NCBI RefSeq assembly: GCF_000161455.1
Contig: NZ_CM000745.1
Location: forward strand, 2,667,120 to 2,731,119
DNA length: 64,000 nucleotides
Direction: 5' to 3'
Source: Bacillus pseudomycoides DSM 12442
GTDB lineage: Bacteria; Bacillota; Bacilli; Bacillales; Bacillaceae_G
The position numbers and the translations under genes are program-made. How positions within the stretch are numbered: the first letter of the stretch is position 1; the number at the start of each line of letters is the position of its first letter. This document shows positions 52,356 to 61,682 of the stretch, piece after piece. The notes under the pieces were generated by a model that ran no database searches, was not told the origin of the DNA, and was given only the letters and a program-made list of their open reading frames with translations.

Positions 52356-53885
52356 TTAATCTGGGGTTGTTATGGTAAAAAAAACATCAGGATTATCCCG
52401 TTGAATAGCGCCTTGAATAATAACATTACGATTATCACCCCAAGAGTGAAGTAAGCAGTTCCCGGGACCAGCAATAATTTGATTGTAATCCCCCATATAA
52501 CAATTGGCAGTATCAGGGCTTGGATTCGTAACCGGCACTGGAGAAAATGCAGTACTTACCATTTTCTCTTTACTTAATCCATTACAAAGAGAAAAGCTTT
52601 TCAAAAATATCGCAAATGTCCCATCACCTATACCGGCAAGAGTGCCTCCACGGTCATTAAAACGATTATACTGAATATGGGCTCCATTTTTATTAACTGC
52701 AACGGACGGGAAGAATGGAAAAGTTCTAGTATTTGAAGTAACATTCACTCTATTCCAAGTATTTCCTTTGTCTGTACTATAAGCTAAAAAGATATCAATA
52801 AAGGTCGTATCTCCAACCACTCTGCCAGCGTTCCATACGGCATATAAAGTGCCATCTGGTCCAATCGCTGCATGAGGGAATTCATTCATACGAATCCTTC
52901 TGGTGTTATCAACACCGATAGATGGGCGGCCACAAAGTGCTGTATCAGTTGCGGCTGCAGCAAATGGAGTTGAAACTGCCACGTTAATTGGGAAAGTATT
53001 CCCACCGTCAGTTGATTTAACCATACGAATGGTCCTGTTTGGCTGCCCCAAAGTATTAAATGCCGATATTTCTTCATAAAAGACATAGATACCTCCGAGA
53101 TCATCAACGACCACAAAAGACCCTTGAATAAAATTAGTGCCACCAGTGACAATAATCTGATCTGTAATAATTGGAGTTAAGTTGACACCAGTAGTATATT
53201 TTGAAAAGCGAATATTAGGGCTCGGAGTAGCAGTGAAATCAGTCCACGTAATATATAGTGCTTCATTCCCTGGATTATCAGCATCGGGACCTACTGTAAT
53301 CCAATCCTTATCTTGATTAATATTCGCAGAAGGGTTTTGCCCGCGTCCAACGACTTGAGGCGCATTCATTGTGATTGTTTCGTTCGGAGTAATGGTTCCT
53401 GTTGAAACACTGATAACACCTTGTATAACACTCCCAATAGTTTCTATTCCGATTTGACCATAATAGAAAACACCATTTCTATCAACAGCTATAACAGGAT
53501 CACCGGAATTCAAACCCCCTGGATTTACCGGAAGAGAACCACCATCAGTCCAGGTATTACCTAAATCATTGGAAAAAGCAAAGCCTGAAAAACTAAAAGT
53601 CCCCAGTCCTCCTGTACCAGCATTACTATCATTAAATCCATAAAGTATAAAATCTTTAAAATGGGCAATGCTTGTCTCACTTTGGGTGATTCGAGGAAAA
53701 TTAGTTACATCATTTGCCGGATTATTAACCTGTCTCTCTAGTAGTATAGAACAAGCGTCATCATGTTTCTTATCACTACAATCGGAATCTTTTTTTTCAT
53801 GACAATCATCTTCCCTATTTTCGATTGTATCTGTACATTTACTTTTATATTTATAACTTTTGTACTTGTTTCCTTTATAGTACAT
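52356..53885 (-). CDS. BNR/sialidase-like beta-propeller protein
   Basis: The 509-residue protein has a charged Lys/His/Cys-rich front (residues 1-48) with no signal peptide. A propeller with Asp-box-type motifs follows: FSNDLGNTWTDGG, KSTDGGNTFP and YSTDKGNTWN, plus repeated strands such as DPVIAVDRNGVFYYG and HAAIGPDGTLYAVW. Propellers with Asp boxes occur in sialidases, but the catalytic arginine triad and Tyr/Glu pair could not be identified. The lack of a signal plus the Cys/His-rich tail suggests a spore-surface protein. Confidence 0.6.
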   Translation of the reverse strand: MYYKGNKYKSYKYKSKCTDTIENREDDCHEKKDSDCSDKKHDDACSILLERQVNNPANDVTNFPRITQSETSIAHFKDFILYGFNDSNAGTGGLGTFSFSGFAFSNDLGNTWTDGGSLPVNPGGLNSGDPVIAVDRNGVFYYGQIGIETIGSVIQGVISVSTGTITPNETITMNAPQVVGRGQNPSANINQDKDWITVGPDADNPGNEALYITWTDFTATPSPNIRFSKYTTGVNLTPIITDQIIVTGGTNFIQGSFVVVDDLGGIYVFYEEISAFNTLGQPNRTIRMVKSTDGGNTFPINVAVSTPFAAAATDTALCGRPSIGVDNTRRIRMNEFPHAAIGPDGTLYAVWNAGRVVGDTTFIDIFLAYSTDKGNTWNRVNVTSNTRTFPFFPSVAVNKNGAHIQYNRFNDRGGTLAGIGDGTFAIFLKSFSLCNGLSKEKMVSTAFSPVPVTNPSPDTANCYMGDYNQIIAGPGNCLLHSWGDNRNVIIQGAIQRDNPDVFFTITTPD

Positions 53886-54116
53886 AACTTCCCCACCTTT
53901 TTTAGTTATTCATTGGTTCTGAAATCATGCTTGAATTTATTGTGGTTTTGAGGTCGCATTCTTTTTGGACAAGAACCAATGTACTTCTATCATATGGTTA
54001 TTACAAAAAAAGGAATGGGCTTCTATTCTTCTTCATTAGCACATTTTTAATAGAATCCAAGAGTTGTTAGATTGCTGATAATCCTCGATTATGTCAACGA
54101 AGAAAGGAGATTGGGT

Positions 54117-54155
54117 ACCTTTTGGATGTCTAAAAGGTACCCAATCTCTTTTTGT
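54117..54155 (+). terminator. Strong terminator
   Basis: A perfect stem of about 17 bp (GAGATTGGGTACCTTTT/AAAAGGTACCCAATCTC) with an 8-nt loop, then TTTTTG. There is no intact gene directly upstream on the plus strand. Confidence 0.85.
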
Positions 54156-54234
54156 TGCTGATAATGATAGGTTATGTAAACTTCACATGAATAAGATATA
54201 TAATATAAAAATAACGATTAACTGAGGTGAGAGT

Positions 54235-54462
54235 ATGGAAAATACATATGAAATTCCCAAATTAGGAACAAAGCGTCTTTTATTAAAAAAACTAGATTTT
54301 CATGATTTAGATGATTTATTTGAAATCTATTCGGATCTTCAAACAACTACATATGTACTTCGAGAGGTACACAAAAATAAAGATGAAACTCGTATTTTTT
54401 TAGAAAATACGATTGAAACAGCTAAGAAAGGTCCCTTCGAAGATCTGAAGGGACTTTTTTAA
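54235..54462 (+). pseudogene. GNAT acetyltransferase, N-terminal fragment ending in a terminator
   Basis: The 75-residue frame reads IPKLGTKRLLLKKLDFHDLD, DLFEIYSDLQTTTYVLREVH, KDETRIFLENTIETAKKGP, the typical start of RimJ/RimL-type acetyltransferases. At 54430-54462 it runs into AGGTCCCTTC/GAAGGGACT plus TTTTTT, a terminator that replaces the acetyl-CoA binding part. A deletion has therefore fused the gene start to a foreign terminator. Confidence 0.7.
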
Positions 54463-54585
54463 GTTTTTAGATATAGTGACTGCTGGTAAGTGGTGTTATG
54501 TTAACGAAGGACAGCTATAAAGTTGTTCTTTTCTTATGTTATAATATTCAAAAACCTTATATACAAATATTAAGAGGTGATTATT

Positions 54586-55119
54586 TTGTATTATTATAAA
54601 TGGAGAAGTTTTTATTCGGTTAAACCAACACAAATATATGATGAGAACAACAATATAATAGGTACAATAAAAAAAACGTATAGCAATCAGTGTATAAGGA
54701 TAATAGATTTAATATTATTCAAAGGGACGTATTTTTTGGAATATGAGATATATGATTCTAAAGAGAATTTACAATTAAAAGCGAAAAAGGATATAGATTT
54801 TCGAAAAAGAACACAATTTTTTCTTAACTATTATGCTGAAAGAGAAGAATATCAAATACATTTAATAGATAAAAAGACCTTTGATTTTGGTGAAATAACT
54901 AAATTTGAATTTGCAGGAGAAATGTATGAATTAAATCAAAGACCTTTTGAATGGGCAAAAATAACCAATTTAAATACTAATTTGATTATTGCAGAATGGA
55001 AAGAGCCTATTAAGCCTCCTTTTAATATTACTTTTAAATTATTAGAGGAATCTTATAAAGATAAAGTTTTATTATTGATAGGTATATTCCATTCATATTT
55101 ACATGCTGCGGGGCATTAA
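54586..55119 (+). CDS. Tubby C-terminal-like (LURP-one-related) protein
   Basis: TTG 54586 is preferred with AAGAGGTG 6 nt upstream; GTG 54577 overlaps that RBS. The 177-residue protein is a run of strands: PTQIYDENNNIIGTIKKTYS, TYFLEYEIYDSKENLQLKAK, HLIDKKTFDFGEITKFEFAG, EMYELNQRPFEWAKITNLNT. A last hydrophobic helix follows (KVLLLIGIFHSYLHAAGH). The repeated strand-turn pattern recalls tubby-like scramblase-fold proteins of Bacillus. Function unknown. Confidence 0.5.
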   Translation: MYYYKWRSFYSVKPTQIYDENNNIIGTIKKTYSNQCIRIIDLILFKGTYFLEYEIYDSKENLQLKAKKDIDFRKRTQFFLNYYAEREEYQIHLIDKKTFDFGEITKFEFAGEMYELNQRPFEWAKITNLNTNLIIAEWKEPIKPPFNITFKLLEESYKDKVLLLIGIFHSYLHAAGH

Positions 55120-55178
55120 ATTTAAAAGCATTATTATATATCCGATTTGTTTTTTTTTTTGAGTGAGTTGCTTTTCTT

Positions 55179-55282
55179 ATGGATAAATTTACAATTGAAG
55201 AGAAATTAAAAGCTATAAAACGTTATTTAATGCGCTATGAATTATGTAGTTCAGAAATCAATATGATTATTTGGTGTCTCTG
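55179..55282 (+). mobile_element. IS3-type OrfA start relic
   Basis: ATGGATAAATTTACAATTG encodes MDKFTIEEKLKAIKRYLM, matching the OrfA start at 24979, then decays. The hairpin left end is missing here. Downstream, CCCTAGCTGG/CCAGCTAGGG (55287-55312) is a perfect inverted repeat without a T-run. Confidence 0.65.
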
Positions 55283-55358
55283 CTGCCCCTAGCTGGCTAA
55301 GACCAGCTAGGGTGTCCCGATATTGTATCATTCGATAAGAAGTTTTGAGTGGATACAC

Positions 55359-55574
55359 TTAACAATTTTTAGGTTGACTAGGAGGTGGTACCGGGACTGG
55401 AATACACGGAGGATTACCTGGTGGAATATTTGGTGGTGGACAATCGCAATCATTATTGGAGGATGGGGGGGTATTAGATGGTGGACCATTGCAATCATTA
55501 TTGGAAGGTGGTATCAAAAAACTATTATTTAGACTACGCTTAAGATTTCTATGATGTCTTTTTATTTTAATCAC
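55359..55574 (-). CDS. Proline/cysteine-rich small protein
   Basis: The 71-residue frame has a basic start (IKIKRHHRNLKRS) and a repetitive tail: two PPSNNDC-type units (IPPSNNDCNGPPSNTPPSSN, NDCDCPPPNIPPGNPPC, IPVPVPPPSQPKNC). The GTG start is immediately after GAAAGGG, so the exact start is uncertain. Low-complexity Pro/Cys/Asn tails are common in structural spore or surface proteins. Its neighbour is a zincin without signal peptide. Confidence 0.45.
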   Translation of the reverse strand: MIKIKRHHRNLKRSLNNSFLIPPSNNDCNGPPSNTPPSSNNDCDCPPPNIPPGNPPCIPVPVPPPSQPKNC

Positions 55575-55608
55575 CCCTTTCTTTGGTTTTTACATAGTTT
55601 TCGTGTCA

Positions 55609-56232
55609 TCATTCTGGGCAATTTCGAAAATACGGGCTATTACTTGCTTGCGCGCACTGTTCAGGTGTCAGTCTATAAGCATTTTCCGATGCCCCTCCAT
55701 ACATAAGGTTGTTTTCATCGTCTACATGTTCCGGTCCTAATAAAACATGTCCTAATTCATGCGCGAGAGTTTGTCCGAATCGGAATTGTCCTTCAGGAGC
55801 ATTTGATATTACGATAACTGGACCATTAGGAGTGTTATAAGGTGCACATCCTACAAAACCACCTGCAAATGGACCTTGTACAAAATATACAGCAATATCC
55901 AGTGTATCAGTTTGTCCATAAGGTCCTGGTCCTGGCGGTCTAACATTCAACCAATATTGAAAATATTCATTGAGGTCCTCGTATCCGATGCATTGGAGTA
56001 CATCTTGATCAACAAATGGGTCATTGATCTGTGACATAACCGCTTCTCCTTGGTCATTCCTAAAACGCCATCTTATATCGATGTTACATGGATTTGGTGT
56101 TCGATCTCCGTAGAAAGTATTAGGGACTCCATAAACATAATTAACCCAATCAATTTGATTGATAAAAAGGTCTTGGGTCATATCTGATCCTGGTGTAATA
56201 TACACGTCTAAAATTAGACAGGGTACTACCAT
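55609..56232 (-). CDS. Zincin metalloprotease with HELGH motif
   Basis: The 207-residue protein begins MVVPCLILDVYITPGSD without a signal peptide. The active site is complete: LAHELGHVLLGPEH gives the HExxHxxxxxxH-type triad, followed by a Met-turn LMYGG. Other landmarks are NPCNIDIRWRF, LDIAVYFVQGPFAGGFVGCA and PNGPVIVISNAPEGQFRFGQ. AAAGGAGATG precedes the ATG. It looks like a small metzincin of unknown target, perhaps on the spore. Confidence 0.7.
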   Translation of the reverse strand: MVVPCLILDVYITPGSDMTQDLFINQIDWVNYVYGVPNTFYGDRTPNPCNIDIRWRFRNDQGEAVMSQINDPFVDQDVLQCIGYEDLNEYFQYWLNVRPPGPGPYGQTDTLDIAVYFVQGPFAGGFVGCAPYNTPNGPVIVISNAPEGQFRFGQTLAHELGHVLLGPEHVDDENNLMYGGASENAYRLTPEQCAQASNSPYFRNCPE

Positions 56233-56365
56233 TCTTTCATCTCCTTTTATTGTAATACTATAAAATATTCAAAGATATAAAGTATGGCTTGTACAAAAAA
56301 CTAGTGTTCCTACTAAAAGTTACAAATTATATGCAAAATGATAGACTTAAACGGAGCCATAGAAA

Positions 56366-56570
56366 AGGATTGGGGTTATAGTTCTTTCTACGGGATAGCG
56401 TAACTTTATGTTAGCACCTTGCAACGATGGACCATCAAATATCATTTGTTTTAAACGTACCTCTACAAACTTACCTAAATTTACAGTGGGATTTTTAAAG
56501 GGGACATTTTCCAGAATAGGTTCTGAAAAATCTACGCCTAATAATTTGTAGGCTTAAAAAAATTCACTTG
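56366..56570 (-). pseudogene. Minus-strand coding remnant, unrecognised
   Basis: One minus-strand frame reads FSEPILENVPFKNPTVNLGK, FVEVRLKQMIFDGPSLQGAN, IKLRYPVERTITPILFYGSV and a stop. It has good coding character but no start. The sequence on either side is gene-free. Confidence 0.4.
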
Positions 56571-56676
56571 TTGAATTAATAAAGAATTTAAAAATAAAAA
56601 TAGAGTAATACGGTGCAGTTAGTTATTTTAGATATACATTATGGAAATGATTTAGGTGACTGGGGGATGGAATGAA

Positions 56677-57180
56677 ATGAGTAAAGTAGAATGGCAATTT
56701 GCTGATGAAGCTGTAAGTGATGAATATGTAAAGAAAATTGGGGAAGAATTAGGCTTTAATTTTCCTCATGAGTATGTTGAGTGTGTATCGAAGAATAATG
56801 GAGCAAATGTGGAACCAGAACTTTTTGACGTCCAAGGAATAGAAAGAGTGTTTGGTACGTTATTATCTTTTGATGAAAATAGTGGTGAGTATATTGCAGA
56901 TGTATATAATGACTTCAATGATACATTACCAAATGGATTAATCCCGTTTGCTTTTGATCCAGCTGGAAACTTAATTTGTTTTGATTATAAAAACCATGAA
57001 GAGAATCCAATAGTCGTTTTTTGGGAGCATGAAGATGCATGGGAAAAAGAAATGCTGATGGAAAGCGAAGGAATCACAGCAGAAGAGGCAGAGGAAGTGG
57101 CGAGGGAAAATGTATTTTATGTAGCTCAATCATTTACCGAATTTCTAAGTAAATTATATGCTGATGAAGATGATGAATAA
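56677..57180 (+). CDS. SUKH immunity protein, orphan
   Basis: ATG 56677 is the start equivalent to the paralogues; GGGGGA lies upstream. The 167-residue protein reads VEWQFADEAVSDEYVKKIGE, GFNFPHEYVECVSKNNGANV, ERVFGTLLSFDENS, IPFAFDPAGNLICFDYKNHE, VVFWEHEDAWEKE, FYVAQSFTEFLSKLYADEDD. It is the intact relative of the 8769 pseudogene and the 2360 remnant, and resembles 7604. No WHH toxin accompanies it here. Confidence 0.88.
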   Translation: MSKVEWQFADEAVSDEYVKKIGEELGFNFPHEYVECVSKNNGANVEPELFDVQGIERVFGTLLSFDENSGEYIADVYNDFNDTLPNGLIPFAFDPAGNLICFDYKNHEENPIVVFWEHEDAWEKEMLMESEGITAEEAEEVARENVFYVAQSFTEFLSKLYADEDDE

Positions 57181-57234
57181 ATTGGAGAAAGAAAAGAGTA
57201 ATATGTGTAATGAAAAATATAATATTGAAATGAG

Positions 57235-57735
57235 ATGGGTGAAACGATAAGTATGGCTATAGAAATGAAGCCAGAAATAAAAAAGGTTTTAGAAAAAATA
57301 AATTTTATTGATAGATATCAAGCGATGTCTAATCGATTTCGAGAGAATTCTAACGATTTCGATGATAGATTAGGAAGTTACAACATTCAAAAAGTGATAG
57401 TAGTACTGAAACATTTTGGATATGAGGTAACATTTGATTATAAAGAGAGATTTTTTAAAGTAGGAGTCGTTGATCATTCACCGCAATATATGATCTGGTT
57501 TAATATTAGTCTAGAACATGGAATGACAGAATTCATTTGGGTTGCTTATTATAATGGCGAAGTTCGATTAGGGAGTCCTTGGAGTATTTACCCGAGGTTA
57601 TTAATAAATCCCAGTATGAGAATAAAGATGCCTGTTTTCCGTAGTTACGAAGAATTAGAAGAAATATTAAAAGAAGCTTTTGTACTCTATGAAGATTTTA
57701 AACGGGAGTTAATATCATTATATGAAAAAGAATAG
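57235..57735 (+). CDS. Hypothetical, immunity-cluster protein
   Basis: The ATG at 57235 or 57253 may be used; neither has a strong RBS. The 166-residue protein has an N-terminal helix (PEIKKVLEKINFID), KVIVVLKHFGYEVTFDYKER, FFKVGVVDHSPQYMIWFNIS, EFIWVAYYNGEVRLGSPWSI, YPRLL, and a helix FRSYEELEEILKEAFVLYED. No signal or membrane segment and no named family recognised. It lies between two immunity-type genes. Confidence 0.5.
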   Translation: MGETISMAIEMKPEIKKVLEKINFIDRYQAMSNRFRENSNDFDDRLGSYNIQKVIVVLKHFGYEVTFDYKERFFKVGVVDHSPQYMIWFNISLEHGMTEFIWVAYYNGEVRLGSPWSIYPRLLINPSMRIKMPVFRSYEELEEILKEAFVLYEDFKRELISLYEKE

Positions 57736-57828
57736 GTAATGATTTTTGAGAACAGTTTTCGAGCGTTTCGTTTATGAATGGTCTCAATGAGGTGTAATTA
57801 AGCATCAAGAAAGGTGGTTTAATAAGGA

Positions 57829-58323
57829 ATGAACGGTGAGGAATATAATGAATTGGTACAAGAGGTAGTAGATTTCTCAAAAGATTTTCAGTTTGCTTCT
57901 TTAACCAAAAAACTTTCGAATAAAATAGCTATCGTTAACGATATGCAGCAAGCGGAATTGCTCGCTTATGAGGAAGCATATGGTGAAGATGAATACACGT
58001 GGACAGATATAAGGGAGTTAGAAAAGAGTAAAGTTCGGGGAGTGTATTATAGGTTATCAGAAATTGAAAGACCAAAGGAATTACATACTATGTTAGAGGT
58101 TATTGACAATCATGTAAGGCAGAGTGCAGTTAGAATGGATGGATTTTTCAATGATGTCGTAGCTGATCTCAATAATTGTGCTTTTAGCCGTGCTATCAAT
58201 GGGAAGAAGAATGATTTCTTTGAAACTATGTTTGAAATCTATAAAGCAGGTGGCTTTCCTTGTGGCTGGAACGGAGAGTACCCTGGTAATGGAAGAATCA
58301 TCGCTTATTTTGAAAAGAGATAG
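57829..58323 (+). CDS. Putative immunity protein, CGWNG family, paralogue of 6055
   Basis: The ATG follows AAGGTGG. The 164-residue protein opens NGEEYNELVQEVVDFSKDFQ, has a long helical centre (IDNHVRQSAVRMDGFFND) and ends FETMFEIYKAGGFPCGWNGE, YPGNGRIIAYFEKR. The CGWNG ending matches the 6055 product. An aromatic/acidic front (AYGEDEYTWTDIRELEK) differs, so the pair is diverged. Confidence 0.55.
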   Translation: MNGEEYNELVQEVVDFSKDFQFASLTKKLSNKIAIVNDMQQAELLAYEEAYGEDEYTWTDIRELEKSKVRGVYYRLSEIERPKELHTMLEVIDNHVRQSAVRMDGFFNDVVADLNNCAFSRAINGKKNDFFETMFEIYKAGGFPCGWNGEYPGNGRIIAYFEKR

Positions 58324-58388
58324 TTCATACAAGCGAGTTATAAAGAAAGAGGATTCAATACATGAATCTTGTAAAATAAAGTAATCCC

Positions 58389-58429
58389 AAACTCTCCTAA
58401 ATACGTGAATGTATTTAGGAGAGTTTTTA
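58389..58429 (+). terminator. Strong terminator
   Basis: Perfect 16-bp stem AAACTCTCCTAAATAC/GTATTTAGGAGAGTTT with a 6-nt loop, then TTAT. Confidence 0.9.
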
Positions 58430-58499
58430 TTATGTAATGTGGGAGAATTTTAGTATGTGTTGACGCAGAGATGAAGTCTTAAAGTCATAATATGTCCAC

Positions 58500-58760
58500 G
58501 CTTAACTATCTTCAATGAGTTACAACTGTACATGTTAACAACATGTACATAGGGTAAAAACAGAAAATTAATAATATATTGACCTCTTTATGGTTCGTGC
58601 TATAAAATTGAAAGCGATAACAAACGTTTTCTTTAGAATGTTTTTCATGATCTTTTGATATTTAGAGATATAAAAAGGAATAAGTAAGTATTTTTTTTGA
58701 TATTTAATGCAAACGTTTTCGTTAATTTCTTACTCCTTTATACCTTTGATTTTTCTATTA
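58500..58760 (+). promoter_or_regulatory. Pullulanase control region
   Basis: A perfect palindrome TGTACATGTT/AACATGTACA with a 3-nt centre lies at 58527-58549. CAAACGTTTTC occurs twice, at 58621-58631 and 58710-58720; AAACGTTT is the core of LacI/GalR-type operators such as CcpA or MalR sites. Their position before a starch-degrading enzyme fits carbon control. Identity of the regulators is inferred. Confidence 0.5.
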
Positions 58761-58887
58761 AAAGATCATTGAAATACATAAGTGAAAACATTCAATACGG
58801 AGGTGTTATAAAAGCGATTTTTAGATTAACTTATGCAGGGTTACTCATAATGAATTATTCGTAATATTTTAAGAAAGGGTGAATGGA

Positions 58888-61458
58888 GTGTATATTACAA
58901 AAAAATTAATAAACAAGACGTTTTTATTACTTACTGTAATTGCTATGCTATTATCTGGTTTTTCTTTTCAGAGTGTACAAGCAGAATCAAATACGAAAAC
59001 AACTGAAATTATCGTTCATTATAAGGAGAAGTCTGGAAATACAAAAGATTGGAATCTTTGGATGTGGGCTGAAAATACGAATGGTCAATCCTATGAATTT
59101 ACTGGGGAAGATGAGTTTGGTAAGTATGCTAAGGTGAAAATAGATGGTGACTATAATCGTGTAGGATTTATAGTTCGTACGAAAGAATGGGAAAAAGACG
59201 GTGGTGATCGTTGGATTGAAAATATTAAGGATGGCCGTGCTGAAGTATGGGTTCTTTCGGGCGATGATAAAGTATACGATTCTAAGCCTTCTTTTGAACT
59301 TTCTATTCAGAAAGCAACCATTGATAGCTTCAATGAAATCACTGTAACTACCAATGCTCCATTCAATATTAAGGAGCAAAAAATTGAAATTGAGGGCGTT
59401 AACATTGAGAAAGTTAGTCCTTATGATACAAATGATGGAGATAGTACTAATAAGGTTAAAATCATTACAGAAAAGAATCTTGATTTTAAAAAAACATACA
59501 AAATCAAAATGGGAAATTCCATTGAAGCTAATACTGAAATTGGTAAAGTAATTCGTAGCGAGGAATTCGATCATTTATTTTATTATGATGGTAGTGATTT
59601 AGGTAATATATATACGCCACAGGAAACAAAGTTTCGTTTGTGGGCTCCCACTGCGAGCGAGGCAAAATTGGTTACTTATAAAAAATGGAATGATGAAAAA
59701 GGTACTGAAATAAGCATGGATCAAGGTGAAAAAGGAACTTGGACTGCAAAACTGACAGGTGATCAAAAAGGCCTTTTTTATACATATAAGGTGAAGATTG
59801 GGGACAAATGGACTGAGGCCGTTGATCCATATGTGCGTGCTGCTTCTGTTAACGGTGATAAAGGTGCAGTCGTTGATTTAAAAGAAACAAATCCAAAAAA
59901 TTGGAAGGGGAACAAAAAGCCGAAATTTAAAAATCCGGAAGATGCTATTATTTATGAGTTACAAGTACGTGATCTTTCCATTCAACCTGAAAGTGGTATT
60001 AAACAAAAAGGAAAATATCTTGGTGTAACAGAAAAAGGAACGAGAGGACCCGAAGGCGTAAAAACAGGTCTTGATCATATTAAGGATCTTGGTGTTACTC
60101 ATGTCCAGTTTTTACCGATATTTGATTATGCTTCAGTAAATGAAGAAAAATTAAACGAACCACAATATAACTGGGGATATGATCCGAAAAATTACAATGT
60201 ACCAGAAGGCTCATATTCTACTAATCCTTATGAGCCCACTGTTCGAATTACTGAATTAAAGCAGATGATTCAAACACTTCATGATAATAATCTTCGTGTT
60301 GTGATGGACGTTGTATATAATCATATGTACAATGCGGCTGAATCCAATTTCCACAAGTTAGTTCCAGGTTATTATTATCGTTACAATGAGGATGGTTCAC
60401 TCGCAAATGGAACAGGAGTAGGGAATGATACGGCTTCTGAACGAAAGATGATGAGGAAATTTATGATAGATTCCGTCGTGTATTGGGCAAAAGAGTATAA
60501 TTTAGATGGATTCCGTTTTGATTTGATGGGTATTCATGATGTCGAAACAATGAATACGATACGTAAAGCCATTAATCAAATTGATCCTTCTATTATTCTT
60601 CATGGAGAAGGTTGGGATTTAAATACGCCTCTAGCGCCTGAGTTAAAAGCAAATCAAAAAAATGCGGAGAAAATGAAAGGGATCGCTCATTTTAATGACG
60701 ATATTCGTGATGGATTGAAAGGAAGCGTATTCGGGGATAAGGATAATGGTTTTGTGAACGGAATGCAAAACATGGAAGAACGCATTAAAAAAGGAATTAC
60801 GGCTGGTATGGACTATGATAAAAAAGTGTATACTTATCAGGATCCTGAGCAGGTCCTGACATATGTTGAAGCACATGACAACCATACATTATGGGATAAG
60901 CTTCAGTTGACTAATCCTGGCGACAGTGAGGAAGTACGTAAACAAATGCACAAGTTGTCTTCTTCCATCATATTAACATCGCAAGGGGTTTCATTCTTGC
61001 ATGCAGGCCAAGAGTTCATGCGTACAAAATATGGTGATCATAATAGCTACAAATCTCCTGATTCTATTAACCAAATGGATTGGGTGCGCCGTGCAGCATT
61101 TGATAAAGAAGTAGAGTATATGAAAGGCTTAATAGAGTTGCGTAACAACCATTCAGCTTTTCGCATGACATCTGTTGAACAAATAAAAAAACATCTAACG
61201 TTCATTGATGCGCCAAAAAATGTTGTAGCTTATACATTAGATGGCAAAGCAAATGGTAATAAAAACGATTATTTTGTTGTGGCTCACAATGCGAATAGAG
61301 AAGCGGTGGAAATTACTCTTCCATCAAAAGGTCCTTGGAAAGTGCTAGTAGATGGTGAACGTGCAGGAAGTAAAGTGCTGTATGTTTTCCATGATAATAA
61401 GATTAAGGTTCCCGCATTAAGTTCATTTGTTTTAAAAACAGAGAAACCGATTAAATAA
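58888..61458 (+). CDS. pulA: Secreted type I pullulanase (GH13)
   Basis: The GTG at 58888 has AAGAAAGGG upstream; a GTG three codons earlier overlaps it. The 856-residue precursor has a signal peptide (FLLLTVIAMLLSGFSFQSVQAES). An N-terminal CBM41-type starch-binding domain follows (IIVHYKEKSGNTKDWNLWMW), then a CBM48-like domain (FRLWAPTASEAKLVTYKKWN). The GH13 barrel has YNWGYDP, VVMDVVYNH, GFRFDLMG (nucleophile Asp), HGEGWD (acid/base Glu) and EAHDNHT. It cleaves alpha-1,6 bonds in pullulan and branched starch. No LPXTG or SLH anchor is seen, so it is probably released. Confidence 0.93.
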   Translation: MYITKKLINKTFLLLTVIAMLLSGFSFQSVQAESNTKTTEIIVHYKEKSGNTKDWNLWMWAENTNGQSYEFTGEDEFGKYAKVKIDGDYNRVGFIVRTKEWEKDGGDRWIENIKDGRAEVWVLSGDDKVYDSKPSFELSIQKATIDSFNEITVTTNAPFNIKEQKIEIEGVNIEKVSPYDTNDGDSTNKVKIITEKNLDFKKTYKIKMGNSIEANTEIGKVIRSEEFDHLFYYDGSDLGNIYTPQETKFRLWAPTASEAKLVTYKKWNDEKGTEISMDQGEKGTWTAKLTGDQKGLFYTYKVKIGDKWTEAVDPYVRAASVNGDKGAVVDLKETNPKNWKGNKKPKFKNPEDAIIYELQVRDLSIQPESGIKQKGKYLGVTEKGTRGPEGVKTGLDHIKDLGVTHVQFLPIFDYASVNEEKLNEPQYNWGYDPKNYNVPEGSYSTNPYEPTVRITELKQMIQTLHDNNLRVVMDVVYNHMYNAAESNFHKLVPGYYYRYNEDGSLANGTGVGNDTASERKMMRKFMIDSVVYWAKEYNLDGFRFDLMGIHDVETMNTIRKAINQIDPSIILHGEGWDLNTPLAPELKANQKNAEKMKGIAHFNDDIRDGLKGSVFGDKDNGFVNGMQNMEERIKKGITAGMDYDKKVYTYQDPEQVLTYVEAHDNHTLWDKLQLTNPGDSEEVRKQMHKLSSSIILTSQGVSFLHAGQEFMRTKYGDHNSYKSPDSINQMDWVRRAAFDKEVEYMKGLIELRNNHSAFRMTSVEQIKKHLTFIDAPKNVVAYTLDGKANGNKNDYFVVAHNANREAVEITLPSKGPWKVLVDGERAGSKVLYVFHDNKIKVPALSSFVLKTEKPIK

Positions 61459-61682
61459 GAATAGATGATTTAAAACATCCACTAACCATATCTGGAGAGA
61501 AACAGGATTCTTATCATAGGCTATAAAGTAAAAGGTAGAAACACTCATACTCCTATTAATAAATTAATTCCAAATATGATAATATAAATTATGGAAAAAA
61601 GATGAAAAATTGTAGGGAATATACTAGACTGAAAAGTAGGAAGGTTTTTATTAGACGAACAAAAGTTTAAGGGGAGTTTAAA

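Noticed and set aside
52356..53885. Active sialidase
   Set aside because: Asp boxes are present, but the arginine triad and Tyr/Glu nucleophile pair of sialidases could not be located, so only a propeller is claimed.
55323..55532. Tryptophan-rich plus-strand reading frame
   Set aside because: It is the mirror of the Pro/Cys-rich minus-strand frame; the repetitive codons make the opposite strand open by composition.
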